From Nitrososphaerota archaeon (lineage in GTDB: Archaea; Thermoproteota; Nitrososphaeria; Nitrososphaerales; Nitrosopumilaceae), in contig JAGWFW010000002.1 of assembly GCA_028867735.1 (NCBI GenBank), forward strand, positions 17,952 through 81,951: a DNA stretch of 64,000 nucleotides. Reading direction: 5' to 3'. The notes beneath the pieces are model-generated. The model did no database searches, was not told the origin of the DNA, and worked only from the letters and a program-made list of their open reading frames with translations. Positions 38,475 to 48,886 of the stretch are shown in pieces; position 1 is the stretch's first letter, and each line of letters begins with the position of its first letter. Made by a program: the position numbers and the translations under genes.

Positions 38475-38995
38475 GGAGGCGCCCCCTGTGTCGTGTATAT
38501 GGAACCTCGTGCGGTAGTGACTGTAATGGTGTCAGGGCTCTTGCTCTTCCAAATTGTACCGGTTGGAAGTTCAGCCGAGATGGTATATGACTTTTGTGAC
38601 AAAATACTGGCAGGAAGAGATGCTCGACTTGGAGAATAGTGATTTATGACTGTACCATTGACCTGAATCTGGTTTACTGTAACCCCAACGGTTCCTGTAT
38701 TTGTCAGAGTCACGTTTATGACGTTATTTCCATTTGTAGTGTTGCAGCTATGGCAAAATATGATGTTTTCTATGGACAAACTCTCGGTGATTTTGTTTGT
38801 GTCGTTTGATGCCGTAGTGGATAATGCAGTTTCAAAAACCTTGAGATTGCCGTTTGACCACGCAACTAGAGCACTGCCAAGAACTGCAACCGTTGTCAGC
38901 ATTAACGCTGTTGTTATAATCGTAGCCAGACCCCTTCTGCAGGAAACTCTGAACCCAGTTGGATTCTTTTTGTTGAATCTGGTAATGTCAGACAT
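38471..38995 (-). CDS. Type IV pilin-like protein
   Basis: CRRGLATIITTALMLTTVAVLGSALVAWSNGNL class III signal/N-helix; CARDB-like ectodomain. Overlaps the next gene by 4 nt. Confidence 0.75.
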   Translation of the reverse strand: MSDITRFNKKNPTGFRVSCRRGLATIITTALMLTTVAVLGSALVAWSNGNLKVFETALSTTASNDTNKITESLSIENIIFCHSCNTTNGNNVINVTLTNTGTVGVTVNQIQVNGTVINHYSPSRASLPASILSQKSYTISAELPTGTIWKSKSPDTITVTTARGSIYTTQGAPP

Positions 38996-38999
38996 GCTG

Positions 39000-39542
39000 C
39001 TAAACCGTACGTATTTTCTGTTCCTGGATTAGAGACTGGGAAGACTCAATCTCTCTATCAGTCTGTTTTTCAGTATCTGAAACGTCATCGATTAATTTTA
39101 CATCATCCAATAATTCCGTCTCGGCATGTCTTTCTTCATCCTTCTCCAAGGGTGATGTCAGGTTGCGCTGACCTGCTTTTGCAATGTCTGCCAATTTGTA
39201 GGCAGGACATGGTATCTGCATGGTCTTTGATGTTATGTATATGAATGGAAAGATCTCCTGGTAGAGAGTGTTTACCACACGCGGTATGTTTTTCTCATCA
39301 TTGCCAAGACGGTCTGACATTTCCTGCGCGTTTCCATAAATCGTTGCAAACCCATCCATGCTTATTTTTACATTTGTCGGGTTTGAGAGCAGGACAAACT
39401 TGTATTTCAGCCTGACATACCCCTCCTCGTTTTCCACCTCGTCAATTGAGGCTTCAATGTCGTATTTTGTAAAAGAACAATCATCCTTCAGCTTTGTTAC
39501 CAAAAACGAGTTTATCTCTATCTTCTGATGCATTTTATACAT
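39000..39542 (-). CDS. Hypothetical protein, weak SecB-like resemblance
   Basis: Alternating beta pattern followed by VVNTLYQEIFPFIYITSKTMQIPCPAYKLADI, reminiscent of SecB-like proteins. Unverified. Confidence 0.4.
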   Translation of the reverse strand: MYKMHQKIEINSFLVTKLKDDCSFTKYDIEASIDEVENEEGYVRLKYKFVLLSNPTNVKISMDGFATIYGNAQEMSDRLGNDEKNIPRVVNTLYQEIFPFIYITSKTMQIPCPAYKLADIAKAGQRNLTSPLEKDEERHAETELLDDVKLIDDVSDTEKQTDREIESSQSLIQEQKIRTV

Positions 39543-39616
39543 GTCTAGAAAGAGTTCTGAAAACTTAACCCCCTGTCTGTAGTTTGATGGTACACATCAC
39601 ACATGATTAGACGCAG

Positions 39617-40642
39617 TTGCACACGAATCCTGTGAACGGCAGGGATCTTGAACCAGGACACCAAATGAAGGAGGTCAGCACATCAAAGGTAAGCAACGAG
39701 AATTTTTCGCTAAACATACAGGTATCAAAATTCAAGAAAAGCAACAGCGAGCTTTCAAAAAACTATGACATCAAAAAATATCTGGACCCGTACAGGTTCT
39801 CATTTTCATCAGATATCTCAGAGCTTATACCAAGGGATACTCCGCCGTACCTTGACAACGGAGAGCGCTATGTGGAAAGGATTGCAAGGTCGCTTGCCTT
39901 CTTCAAGCAGTGCGCCCTTATCGGTCCGAGCGGAACTGGCAAAACCCACATTGTGTATCTCGTGGCAGAGCTTGGCGGACTGCCGTTATGGGAGATAAAC
40001 TGCGGCCTGCAGACGTCTGTCTTTGACCTCTTTGGAAGATATGTCGGCCTTGGAAAGGAAAACTGGATAGACGGATTGATAACGTCGTGGTGCAGACATG
40101 GCGGAATACTGTATCTTGATGAGGCCAACATGATGAAGCAGGATATCGCAACAAGGCTTAACCCAATACTTGACCAGAGGGGTCACATGGTTCTGACCGA
40201 AAAAGACAACGAGGTAATCTCGCGTCACAATGATGCATTTTTGATAATAAGCATGAATCCTGTCTCGTCGGAATTTGCCGGAACAAAGCCAATCAATGCC
40301 GCAATGAGGCGAAGAATGAGTGTCTGGCTGAATTTTGATTATATGAGCGTAGGCCAGAAAATTGACGAAAAGGAGATTGATCTTGTGGAAAAAAAGGCAG
40401 AGGTAAGTAGAGATGACGCCGAAAAAATAGTAAGGGTTGGTGCTGAGCTTAGAACCCAGTACAAGTCAGGTGAGATCCCATATGGTCCTTCTGTCGGGGA
40501 TTTGATAAACTGGGCCAGACTGATACATGATGGTACGCCTCTAAAAGATGCAGCAGAAGAAACCATTGTTGCACTCACAAGCGATGACCTTGATGTTCAG
40601 GACATGGTTCGAAAGATAATACGCAAAGTAGCTGGACCTTGA
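39617..40642 (+). CDS. MoxR-type AAA+ ATPase
   Basis: Walker A GPSGTGKTH; Walker B GGILYLDEANMM; FLIISMNPVSSEFAGTKPINAAMRRRMSVWLNFDY. Confidence 0.88.
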   Translation: MHTNPVNGRDLEPGHQMKEVSTSKVSNENFSLNIQVSKFKKSNSELSKNYDIKKYLDPYRFSFSSDISELIPRDTPPYLDNGERYVERIARSLAFFKQCALIGPSGTGKTHIVYLVAELGGLPLWEINCGLQTSVFDLFGRYVGLGKENWIDGLITSWCRHGGILYLDEANMMKQDIATRLNPILDQRGHMVLTEKDNEVISRHNDAFLIISMNPVSSEFAGTKPINAAMRRRMSVWLNFDYMSVGQKIDEKEIDLVEKKAEVSRDDAEKIVRVGAELRTQYKSGEIPYGPSVGDLINWARLIHDGTPLKDAAEETIVALTSDDLDVQDMVRKIIRKVAGP

Positions 40643-42225
40643 ATCTGGAAAAGGATAATGATTTTTTTGCGTACGTGTATGATGCATTCAGCAAGTTTGC
40701 ACAGAAAAAACCCGAACTGACAAATCTCAGATTCTCAAGAAAAATAGACTATCCTCTGATAAACCGTTTACCAGAAGTGTCAATTATTATGCCTTTACCC
40801 AGATTCAAAAACGAACTATTTTTTTTCGAAGGCTTTACATTTGAAAATACTTTGGAGCAAAGACATGTTCTCTGGTCGCTTTTTCTTGCATCACTTTACC
40901 ATCTTGCCGCACATGCCGCAGTTTCCAGATATGGAATATATGAAAAATGGATGAAAAACAAGACACGTGACATTTGCATCAGGGTGATAGATTTCATTGA
41001 AGATCTGGCAGTTGAAAAATACACCATGTCGACATATCCAGAAATCTGGAAGAGCATGCTGGAAATGAACAAAAAATTTGCTGAACTGGAAAAGCATGCA
41101 CCTAAAACTGGTAATTATTACAAAGCAATTATTCCAAAATCATGCAATATCAAGAACCAAAACATGTTAAACAAAATAACGGCGTCTATAAACCAGATGG
41201 ACGCAGGTGGTATCCATTATGGGGAAAAAGTATTGGAGATCGCAGATTTGCTCTACAAAAACCGCCAATTACTGCCTAAAACAAGGCTTCCGTATTGTGA
41301 ATCTGATGACAACAATGCCGATATCGTGCTGCCTAAAAAAATAAACTTGAAATTTGAATTTGACGATGAATTTAGCGAAATGGCATACAAGTTGGATGAT
41401 CTGTGGGAAGTAAACGAACAGTCAAGAATCAGACTCGTCAAACAATATGGACGTCATATGAAAGGTCTTCATTTTGATTCCATAGTGACATCGCAGGAAG
41501 ACCTTCCAGAATTTATTCGAGTTAGGGAGAAAATACTTCCGATGCTACGACGGATTCGCCAGCAGATACGTATGATCGTAAACCTGACAGATTCGCCAAA
41601 GATGGATGAGGTTGGGATTGTAGATATGCAAATGGCAATTCAAGCCATTGCATCAAAAGGAAGATTGACTGAAGTTTTTGAACACAATGAAGACAGGAGG
41701 GCAGAAGAGGCCTGGGTGATTTTGATAGACAAGAGTGCAAGCATGCGCCTGCGGTTTGATCATATCAAGGAATTTGCAGTATGCGTTGCAGAGGCAGCAA
41801 ACGAACTTGCAGGAAGGCCTGATGCGTGGGCCATGTACAGCTTTGACAACAACTTTCAGATCCTAAAGGATTTCAGGGAAAAGTATGGACAGAGGGTTCA
41901 GGCTAGGCTTGGAGGTCTGCAAAACAGCGGACTCTCGTTGCTGCCCGATGCAATCGAGCTTTCATACAAAATGCTTGCTGCAGACCAGAGGGAAAAAAAG
42001 TATCTCTTTGTAATTACCGACGGACACGCTTCTGGCTATGAAAGAATTCAGGAGCATTTTTCAAAAATTGCAAAAAAAGTGGAAATATCAGGAATAACTC
42101 TGGTGGCGATAGGCGTTTCAAAAGCCACATCCAAGAGATTTCGAAACAGTGCGCGTGGAACAGACCTGAAACAACTTGTAGCCAAATTCATCACTGCTTA
42201 TAGGACTGCGTCCTCTGATATGTAA
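40639..42225 (+). CDS. VWA domain protein (CobT/NorD-like), MoxR partner
   Basis: MIDAS motif VILIDKSASM; YLFVITDGHASGYERI; overlaps the MoxR gene by 4 nt. Confidence 0.85.
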   Translation: MNLEKDNDFFAYVYDAFSKFAQKKPELTNLRFSRKIDYPLINRLPEVSIIMPLPRFKNELFFFEGFTFENTLEQRHVLWSLFLASLYHLAAHAAVSRYGIYEKWMKNKTRDICIRVIDFIEDLAVEKYTMSTYPEIWKSMLEMNKKFAELEKHAPKTGNYYKAIIPKSCNIKNQNMLNKITASINQMDAGGIHYGEKVLEIADLLYKNRQLLPKTRLPYCESDDNNADIVLPKKINLKFEFDDEFSEMAYKLDDLWEVNEQSRIRLVKQYGRHMKGLHFDSIVTSQEDLPEFIRVREKILPMLRRIRQQIRMIVNLTDSPKMDEVGIVDMQMAIQAIASKGRLTEVFEHNEDRRAEEAWVILIDKSASMRLRFDHIKEFAVCVAEAANELAGRPDAWAMYSFDNNFQILKDFREKYGQRVQARLGGLQNSGLSLLPDAIELSYKMLAADQREKKYLFVITDGHASGYERIQEHFSKIAKKVEISGITLVAIGVSKATSKRFRNSARGTDLKQLVAKFITAYRTASSDM

Positions 42226-42277
42226 GTGAAAAATACATACTAGATCAGATAACCCGGTTGTTACCAATTCTGGTAAG

Positions 42278-42946
42278 ATGTTCCTTAAGACAAAGAACAG
42301 AAAGGCAATCAGTGCAGTGCTGGCAACCCTGATCATCTTGGTGGCAACAGTTGTTCTTGGAACGGGAGTTATACTGTTTGGTACAAGCCTCTTCCAGACA
42401 AACGCCCAGAGTTCGGGCCTTGCCGTACAAGGTGTTCACGTGTGGATAAACTCGAATAGTCCTACGACATACGCTTGGGGAGCTGCAGAGATAAGAAATA
42501 GTGGAGACAAGATACTATCTGTAGATCAGATTAGTGTACGAGGTACTCAAATACCGTTTTCAAGTTGGTATTTTGACAACAACTCTACAAGAGTCACTGC
42601 TGGAAATTTCCAGTCTCAACTGATCTATTCGTCAACATCTGGTACTACACCGGGAATGATGGAATCATACTACAGTGGGAAGGCACAAACTAGCCCGCCT
42701 CCTACTTGTCCTACGACAACAACAGCATTTGGTATCAATGAATCCACTACGCTTGCACCAATAGTTTGCTTTTCACAAGCATCAGGCCCAATCTCATTGA
42801 AGCCGGGTGACATGGCAATCACGTACTTCAAAATTCCTAACGGAGTTTTGAGCACAGTAGATTCAGGTTCTGCAAGTAGTGTTGCATTGTATGCTGGCAA
42901 CGTAGGCGCACCACAATCTATTACTGTGCAAAGCCAACAAAATTAG
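42278..42946 (+). CDS. Type IV pilin-like/archaellin-like protein
   Basis: KNRKAISAVLATLIILVATVVLGTGVILFGTSLFQ class III signal and hydrophobic helix; ectodomain. Confidence 0.8.
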   Translation: MFLKTKNRKAISAVLATLIILVATVVLGTGVILFGTSLFQTNAQSSGLAVQGVHVWINSNSPTTYAWGAAEIRNSGDKILSVDQISVRGTQIPFSSWYFDNNSTRVTAGNFQSQLIYSSTSGTTPGMMESYYSGKAQTSPPPTCPTTTTAFGINESTTLAPIVCFSQASGPISLKPGDMAITYFKIPNGVLSTVDSGSASSVALYAGNVGAPQSITVQSQQN

Positions 42947-42997
42947 GGGCCAAAAAATGGCCAAATCCCTTTCTTTTTTATTTTTGGAGGATAACAA

Positions 42998-44539
42998 ATG
43001 AAAGACAAGACAAGACAAACAAACGAGACCGAGAGCTTTCTTGCAAGTCAAGTCATTGATGAGGACCAGACAAGAATTCCTCTTGGATATGAAATCATAA
43101 AAAACTATCCATTACAGCCGCCATTTAGCTATGTCAATATACTATACAATACCGAAAAATCAACATATCTCTATTTTGTTGATGAGTCAAAACTCAATCC
43201 AGAGGAAACAATAATTTTTCAAAAGCTGCACCGCCTCATTGAGGAAAGCCTCGAATCCATCTCTGAACTGAAGAACAGCCACAGTTTTGACGACCAGCTA
43301 GGCATGGTTCTCAAGGAAAACGAGAGGATCTTTTCAGGCAAATCAAGCGCCGGCATGGAAAAGGTAAAGTACTATCTCAGGCGCGATGTCAACGGGTTTG
43401 GCATCATAGACCCGCTAATGCATGATGTAAACATAGAGGACGTCAGCTGCAGCGGAATTGACAAGCCCATATTTATCTGGCATCGAAACTATGACAGCAT
43501 TCCAACCAATATTCGATATTCATCCCATGAAAACCTAAACGCATTCGTATCAAGAATAGTCTTTCGGGCAGGAAAGCACATCAGCTCTGCATTCCCAATC
43601 TCAGATCTTGCACTGCAGGGGAACCACAGAATATCGGTTCTTTATCAAAAGGAGGTGACCCCAAAGGGCACAAGCTTTACTATACGAAAATTCAAGGAAG
43701 ACCCGTATACTGTAATTGATCTGATAAAATTTGGCACAATAAGCCTCCAGATTGCAGCCTATCTCTGGATGCTGATAGAATCAAAAATGTCATTTATAAT
43801 AATAGGCGCTACCGGCAGCGGCAAGACCACAATACTGAACGCAATCACAGGACTTGTCCACCCAGATTACAAAATTTTTTCAGTAGAGGATGTGGCAGAA
43901 ATTAACATAAACCACGAGAACTGGTTTACACTTGTCTCAAGAAGCGGCTTTGGTCTTGGAGGAGAGGGAGAGATTGGCATGTATGATCTTATCAAAGCCG
44001 GTGTAAGACACAGACCTGACTATATTGTAGTGGGAGAAATCAGGGGTTCTGAAGCCTATGTCATGTTCCAGGCCATGGCTACAGGACACGGTGGACTGTG
44101 TACAATGCACGCAGACAGCCTTGAATCAGCAGTAAAGAGATTGCAGCAAAAACCAATGGATATCCCACCGGCATACATATCCCTGATGAACTGCGCCGTT
44201 GTAATCAAGAGGGTAAAGGAAAATACAACAGGCCAGAGCAGCAGGCGGGCCATAACCGTATCTGAAATTGTCTCGTCAGAGTCATCACACGCGGCTTTTT
44301 CGTGGAATCCCAAGACCGATTACTTTGACGATGACCTCAAAGACAGCGTCATGTTCAAAAGAATGACAGATGCAACAGGGCGCGATCTTAAAGAAATAAC
44401 AGACGAATACCAAAAACGAATCTCTATTCTAAAATGGATGCTTGAAAATGATATTCGCAATTACAAAAAAGTGGCCGAGATAGTGGGAAAATACTATAGG
44501 GACCCAGACTCACTGATGCAGAAAATGGAAGGAGTCTGA
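42998..44539 (+). CDS. Type II/IV secretion-system ATPase (TadA/VirB11-like)
   Basis: FIIIGATGSGKTTILNAITGLVHPDYKIFSVEDVAEI; RHRPDYIVVGEIRGSEAYVMFQAMATGHGGLCTMHADS. Confidence 0.92.
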   Translation: MKDKTRQTNETESFLASQVIDEDQTRIPLGYEIIKNYPLQPPFSYVNILYNTEKSTYLYFVDESKLNPEETIIFQKLHRLIEESLESISELKNSHSFDDQLGMVLKENERIFSGKSSAGMEKVKYYLRRDVNGFGIIDPLMHDVNIEDVSCSGIDKPIFIWHRNYDSIPTNIRYSSHENLNAFVSRIVFRAGKHISSAFPISDLALQGNHRISVLYQKEVTPKGTSFTIRKFKEDPYTVIDLIKFGTISLQIAAYLWMLIESKMSFIIIGATGSGKTTILNAITGLVHPDYKIFSVEDVAEININHENWFTLVSRSGFGLGGEGEIGMYDLIKAGVRHRPDYIVVGEIRGSEAYVMFQAMATGHGGLCTMHADSLESAVKRLQQKPMDIPPAYISLMNCAVVIKRVKENTTGQSSRRAITVSEIVSSESSHAAFSWNPKTDYFDDDLKDSVMFKRMTDATGRDLKEITDEYQKRISILKWMLENDIRNYKKVAEIVGKYYRDPDSLMQKMEGV

Positions 44540-44543
44540 TGGC

Positions 44544-46010
44544 TTGCTTTCTTTAAAGAAACTTGACCAGGCAGAATACGAAAAAAAACAGAACAAAAAG
44601 ATAGAAAGGGAACTACCATATTTTATAACAATTATATCGCTTCTTGCCTCCAGCGGGTTTGGGCCATATACAATTTTACAAAAAATAAGGGAACTTAATC
44701 TTTTACCGATAATCCAAATAGAAACAATCAAGATTCTCAAACGGATTGACCTGCTCGGAATAGACCCACTCACTGCATTAAGCGAGGCAAAAGACAAGCC
44801 GTCCTCCCGCGGTCTTGGAGAGTTTCTTGGCGGATACGTCTCTGCCATCCAAAGCGGGGGAAACGTAATCAACTATCTGAAAAGCAAGATGTCAAGCTCC
44901 TATGAAAGGCTTGAGAGTTCGGAAAAACAGTCTGTCGAGAAGCTGAGCGGAGTTGTTCACGCCTGGCTGACAATGCAGATCGTAATACTTGCAGTATTCA
45001 TCCTGGTTGCAGCAATTGGTTCAAACCCAATGACAGGCTCTGGAGGAACAAACAGCTCGCAGCCACCATATCTTCTCCTGATCTTCTCGCCTGTAATCTC
45101 TATTGCGTTTATGAAGATGGTGCAAAACATGAACCGCTCAAACATACACGAAATTGAGATGAAAAAGTTGCTAAAGTTTCTGCTGCCTCCGTTTCTGGCA
45201 GGACTGACACTAATTGCAAGCAACGCGTTCTCAGGTCTGAGCATAAACGCCTACATCCTTGGATGCTCACTTGCTGCAGGCTCTATATGGCCTGCACTGC
45301 GATTCCAAAAGATATACGTGGCAAACCTTCACGCCGAAGCAGCGACGCCGCAGATTCTCAGGGATATCACAGAGGCAAGAAAGGCTGGCATGGGGCCTGA
45401 AAAATGCATAATACACGCATGCAAGCGTAAAGACTTCAAATCATTTAACATTACGGCAAATACAATTGCAAACAAGCTGGAATGGGGAATCCCACTTTCT
45501 AACATTTTCGAGTCGCTTTACAAGGAAGTCAAAAACTTTCAGGTGCTGATTACGTTTAGGATACTGTTTGAGATAATATCTTCCGGAGGAGGCAACGTCA
45601 ATACCCTTGATTCGCTTGCAGACGCCAGTGAAAAGATTCACAATATTACCAAGACCAAGCGCGAGATGCTCCAGCCATACGTGATGGTAGGTTTTATGCT
45701 GATTATAATTACCGGATTTACCACGTTGCTGACAATAGACTCTTTTACAGATATCAATGTGGCAAAAAACCTGGTTCACAACAACAATACCCAAACATCT
45801 GGCGCGTCAGACGACCTGCTTGACGTGGTTTCAATTGCCATAATTGCCCAGGCCTGGCTTGCCGGACTCTTTATAGGAAAAATAACAAAAGGCGCGTATT
45901 CAGGCGGATTCATGTATTCGATGCTGCTTACCATGATCAGCATGGCAGCAATTGCAATGATCCAGCTTCACGTGATAAACATAGGAGCAATTTTGCAGCC
46001 TTCCAAGTGA
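44544..46010 (+). CDS. TadC/ArlJ-like pilus assembly membrane protein
   Basis: Multiple TM segments, T2SSF-like repeats, ITEARKAGMGPEKCIIHA. Directly follows the ATPase. Confidence 0.85.
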   Translation: MLSLKKLDQAEYEKKQNKKIERELPYFITIISLLASSGFGPYTILQKIRELNLLPIIQIETIKILKRIDLLGIDPLTALSEAKDKPSSRGLGEFLGGYVSAIQSGGNVINYLKSKMSSSYERLESSEKQSVEKLSGVVHAWLTMQIVILAVFILVAAIGSNPMTGSGGTNSSQPPYLLLIFSPVISIAFMKMVQNMNRSNIHEIEMKKLLKFLLPPFLAGLTLIASNAFSGLSINAYILGCSLAAGSIWPALRFQKIYVANLHAEAATPQILRDITEARKAGMGPEKCIIHACKRKDFKSFNITANTIANKLEWGIPLSNIFESLYKEVKNFQVLITFRILFEIISSGGGNVNTLDSLADASEKIHNITKTKREMLQPYVMVGFMLIIITGFTTLLTIDSFTDINVAKNLVHNNNTQTSGASDDLLDVVSIAIIAQAWLAGLFIGKITKGAYSGGFMYSMLLTMISMAAIAMIQLHVINIGAILQPSK

Positions 46011-46050
46011 GTATGTCACTTGCAAAGTCATACCGCCTCTTATATCGACT

Positions 46051-48744
46051 TTGCAGTTACATATGAATAATTTGAGATATCTCATACCTGTCTTGCTTCT
46101 CATGATGGTGGTTCTTCCGCATTATGTTTCTGCCGACAGCGGAAACCTGCTGGATACGACACTTGTGCCAAACAAAATGATTGCAAACACGGACGGCATC
46201 ATACAAGTTTATCCAAAGGATTTCAACGATACCGTGGACAATCTTGTTGCGACCTCATCTGATTCATCCATAGTTCAGATTCTCAGTGTAGAAAAGGATG
46301 CCATTCACAATGTTTTCAATATAAAAATCAGCGCACTGGATGCAGGCCAAGCTACAATCAACATGGCAGCGCCGGGTTTTGCCTCGCTTGAGCTTCCAGT
46401 TACCATTTATTCAGATTCCGAGGCCCCGACAGCTCTTTTGATCAAGGCAACGCCGCAAACCTTCTCGACATCAGGGCCAAATGCAGGCTATGTATCGGTG
46501 GAAACCGTCAACTCTGACGGTGTTCCAACTCCGGTATCCTCAGATACGCCAATAAAACTCAGTATATCAGATAGCACCATTGCAGGACTGGCAGAGAACC
46601 AGATGACAATAAAACAGGGTTCGTATTTTGCTACTGAAAAATTTGTCGTGACAAAGCCCGGTACCGCCAAAATATTTGCAACCGCACCTTCAATGCAGCC
46701 CGTATCCGCGTCCGTTACCATTAACAACGAAGCCATACCGTATACACTTCAAGCCTATGCATATCCTCCAATAGTCAATGTAGCACAAAACTCTGTGACG
46801 TATGTGATAGTGCAACTGCATGACTCTGCAGGCAATCCGGTTATAGCAAAAAATGACATTCCCATTTCAGTCAGAATCGTAAATCCTAACGATACGTCTT
46901 CAGTTAACACAAGCGGCCAAAGTCCGTTTGCACAGGTGAACAGTGCTCTTATGATTCAAAAAGGGTCGTACTGGGGTTATGTCCCAGTGGAGTTTACTGC
47001 CGGTGTAAACGCTACATACAATGTGGACATTTCAGCCAAAGGTTACACGATCAGCACAACTCCTGCTACCATGACGGTTACGACTAGCACAACAACTACA
47101 ACCGGTACGACAGCCCCAGGCAGTTCAACAACTGCAACCGGTACCACTACGACCACCAGTACTACATCTGCAAGCGGGACCACAACCACGACCAGCTCTG
47201 CAACCACCAGTGGTACTACCACCAGCGGCGCTACGACTGCAACCGGTACTGCGACTGCAACAAGCACTCTGGCTTCAATCTGTACGCTAAACCCGGTTCC
47301 AACCTCTGCATCTCAAGTACAGATTTTGGCCGTTGCACAAAATTTCATCATGGATGACAAGACCCCGTGTTTTTATCCGCTTCCCATACTTGCAACAGGC
47401 AATAGCGAACTAGTCGGAATCCTGGCACTGAAAGACTCGTCAGGCTATCCGGCACTTGCCAAGTCTGGCATCTCATTCCAGATAGACTCGTCCGATGTAT
47501 CTACAGTTTCAATACCTAGTGTGACCATGGGATACGGCGACCAGTCAGCACTTGTCTTTGCCAGAGTCGGCAATGCCGCAAATCCGGTAACACTCAATGT
47601 TGTTTCAGGTAGTCCTCAGCAGGTAACACCTGTTATTGCTGCACCATCTCAGACAACATCAGGACTGGTGGCAGATTCGCTGCTTACAACAGTCTTGCCT
47701 GATACCACATTCCCACTTGCAGTTTATGCTACAAATAATGGCGCGCTCAGCTTGTTCAAGAATGACTTTGAGGCGCTAATCTCGCCACAGGAATCAATCT
47801 CGCCAATACAGCTAACGGTTACAAAGGGAGAGCCGATATTTCTTGCTGATGAAACTTTACTAAAAAGCGGAGCACAAAACATTGCAATCACGACTCCTGA
47901 TTACTCATCAAGCTTTACTGTAACAGGATCACAATCAAAACCAAGCAGCATAATGCTTGGCTATCCGGATCAAATTTTTTCAAATAACGCGTTACTGTTT
48001 TCAATTGAACTGCTCGATGACAAGCAGCTTCCGATACTGGCAGACAAGGACATTGACCTAAAACTTGTTTCAAGCAACCCGTCAATACTTGATGTCCCTG
48101 GCAATGTGTCCATCAAGAAAGGTTCCTACTATGCCACATTTGACGCCCATTCGAGCGGTTCTGGCACGGCAGAAGTGGCAGTACTTGCAGACGAACTCCC
48201 TCTATCAAAATTTGATGTATCTGTAACAAGCTTCACCCCAGTCGTAAGTATCAGTTCAAATGATCATGCAGACAATAACTCGCCTCTGACTGTGACTACT
48301 AGCACTACATACGACAATTTCCCTGTTGCTGGCCTGCATGTAGACTGGACAGTGACAGGGGCGACAATCAAAAACCAGGATTCACTGACTGACAAGGATG
48401 GCAAGGCTACATTATCACTTGTCACGGATGATCCAAACGCTGTCAGTATACAGGCAAGTGTTGGAGGAGGCCCATACCAGACGGTTATTGCCACCAAACA
48501 GGTAAGCATCAATCAGCCATTGTTATCGACCACTTCAGGACAATCAGCACAGAACAGCTCCCAGTCAAACAGCTTTACGGTACTGGGCGTCAGTCCGATT
48601 TTGTTCATCATTCCAGGTGCAGCTGCTGCGGCATTTGTAGTCTTGAAAAAGAAGAACATGCTAGAAGGAATATCTGAAAGAATCAATATTACGGAAAGAT
48701 TCTCTGGGATGATGGGAAAGACATCGGGCTCACATGAAAGATAG
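46051..48744 (+). CDS. Large secreted/membrane-anchored surface protein with Ig-like repeats and Thr-rich linker
   Basis: Signal peptide MNNLRYLIPVLLLMMVVLPHYVSA; repeated beta-sandwich-like segments; Thr-rich tract; C-terminal TM ILFIIPGAAAAAFVVLKKK. Confidence 0.8.
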   Translation: MQLHMNNLRYLIPVLLLMMVVLPHYVSADSGNLLDTTLVPNKMIANTDGIIQVYPKDFNDTVDNLVATSSDSSIVQILSVEKDAIHNVFNIKISALDAGQATINMAAPGFASLELPVTIYSDSEAPTALLIKATPQTFSTSGPNAGYVSVETVNSDGVPTPVSSDTPIKLSISDSTIAGLAENQMTIKQGSYFATEKFVVTKPGTAKIFATAPSMQPVSASVTINNEAIPYTLQAYAYPPIVNVAQNSVTYVIVQLHDSAGNPVIAKNDIPISVRIVNPNDTSSVNTSGQSPFAQVNSALMIQKGSYWGYVPVEFTAGVNATYNVDISAKGYTISTTPATMTVTTSTTTTTGTTAPGSSTTATGTTTTTSTTSASGTTTTTSSATTSGTTTSGATTATGTATATSTLASICTLNPVPTSASQVQILAVAQNFIMDDKTPCFYPLPILATGNSELVGILALKDSSGYPALAKSGISFQIDSSDVSTVSIPSVTMGYGDQSALVFARVGNAANPVTLNVVSGSPQQVTPVIAAPSQTTSGLVADSLLTTVLPDTTFPLAVYATNNGALSLFKNDFEALISPQESISPIQLTVTKGEPIFLADETLLKSGAQNIAITTPDYSSSFTVTGSQSKPSSIMLGYPDQIFSNNALLFSIELLDDKQLPILADKDIDLKLVSSNPSILDVPGNVSIKKGSYYATFDAHSSGSGTAEVAVLADELPLSKFDVSVTSFTPVVSISSNDHADNNSPLTVTTSTTYDNFPVAGLHVDWTVTGATIKNQDSLTDKDGKATLSLVTDDPNAVSIQASVGGGPYQTVIATKQVSINQPLLSTTSGQSAQNSSQSNSFTVLGVSPILFIIPGAAAAAFVVLKKKNMLEGISERINITERFSGMMGKTSGSHER
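47080..47268 (+). repeat. Low-complexity Thr/Ser/Gly/Ala-rich coding repeat
   Basis: Encodes TTSTTTTTGTTAPGSSTTATGTTTTTSTTSASGTTTTTSSATTSGTTTSGATTATGTATATSTLA; DNA is an irregular ACN/ACC repeat. Confidence 0.9.
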
Positions 48745-48886
48745 GCATTTTTTGCACGGATAGTAATGACTCTGACAAGGCCACGTTGACACCAAGTCGG
48801 AAAAGACGAGAGATTTACAAAAAATATCCATTATTTTTCGGGTTTTGGCAAAATCAAACAGTTGCAAGAGATGGACAGAGGCTCGC

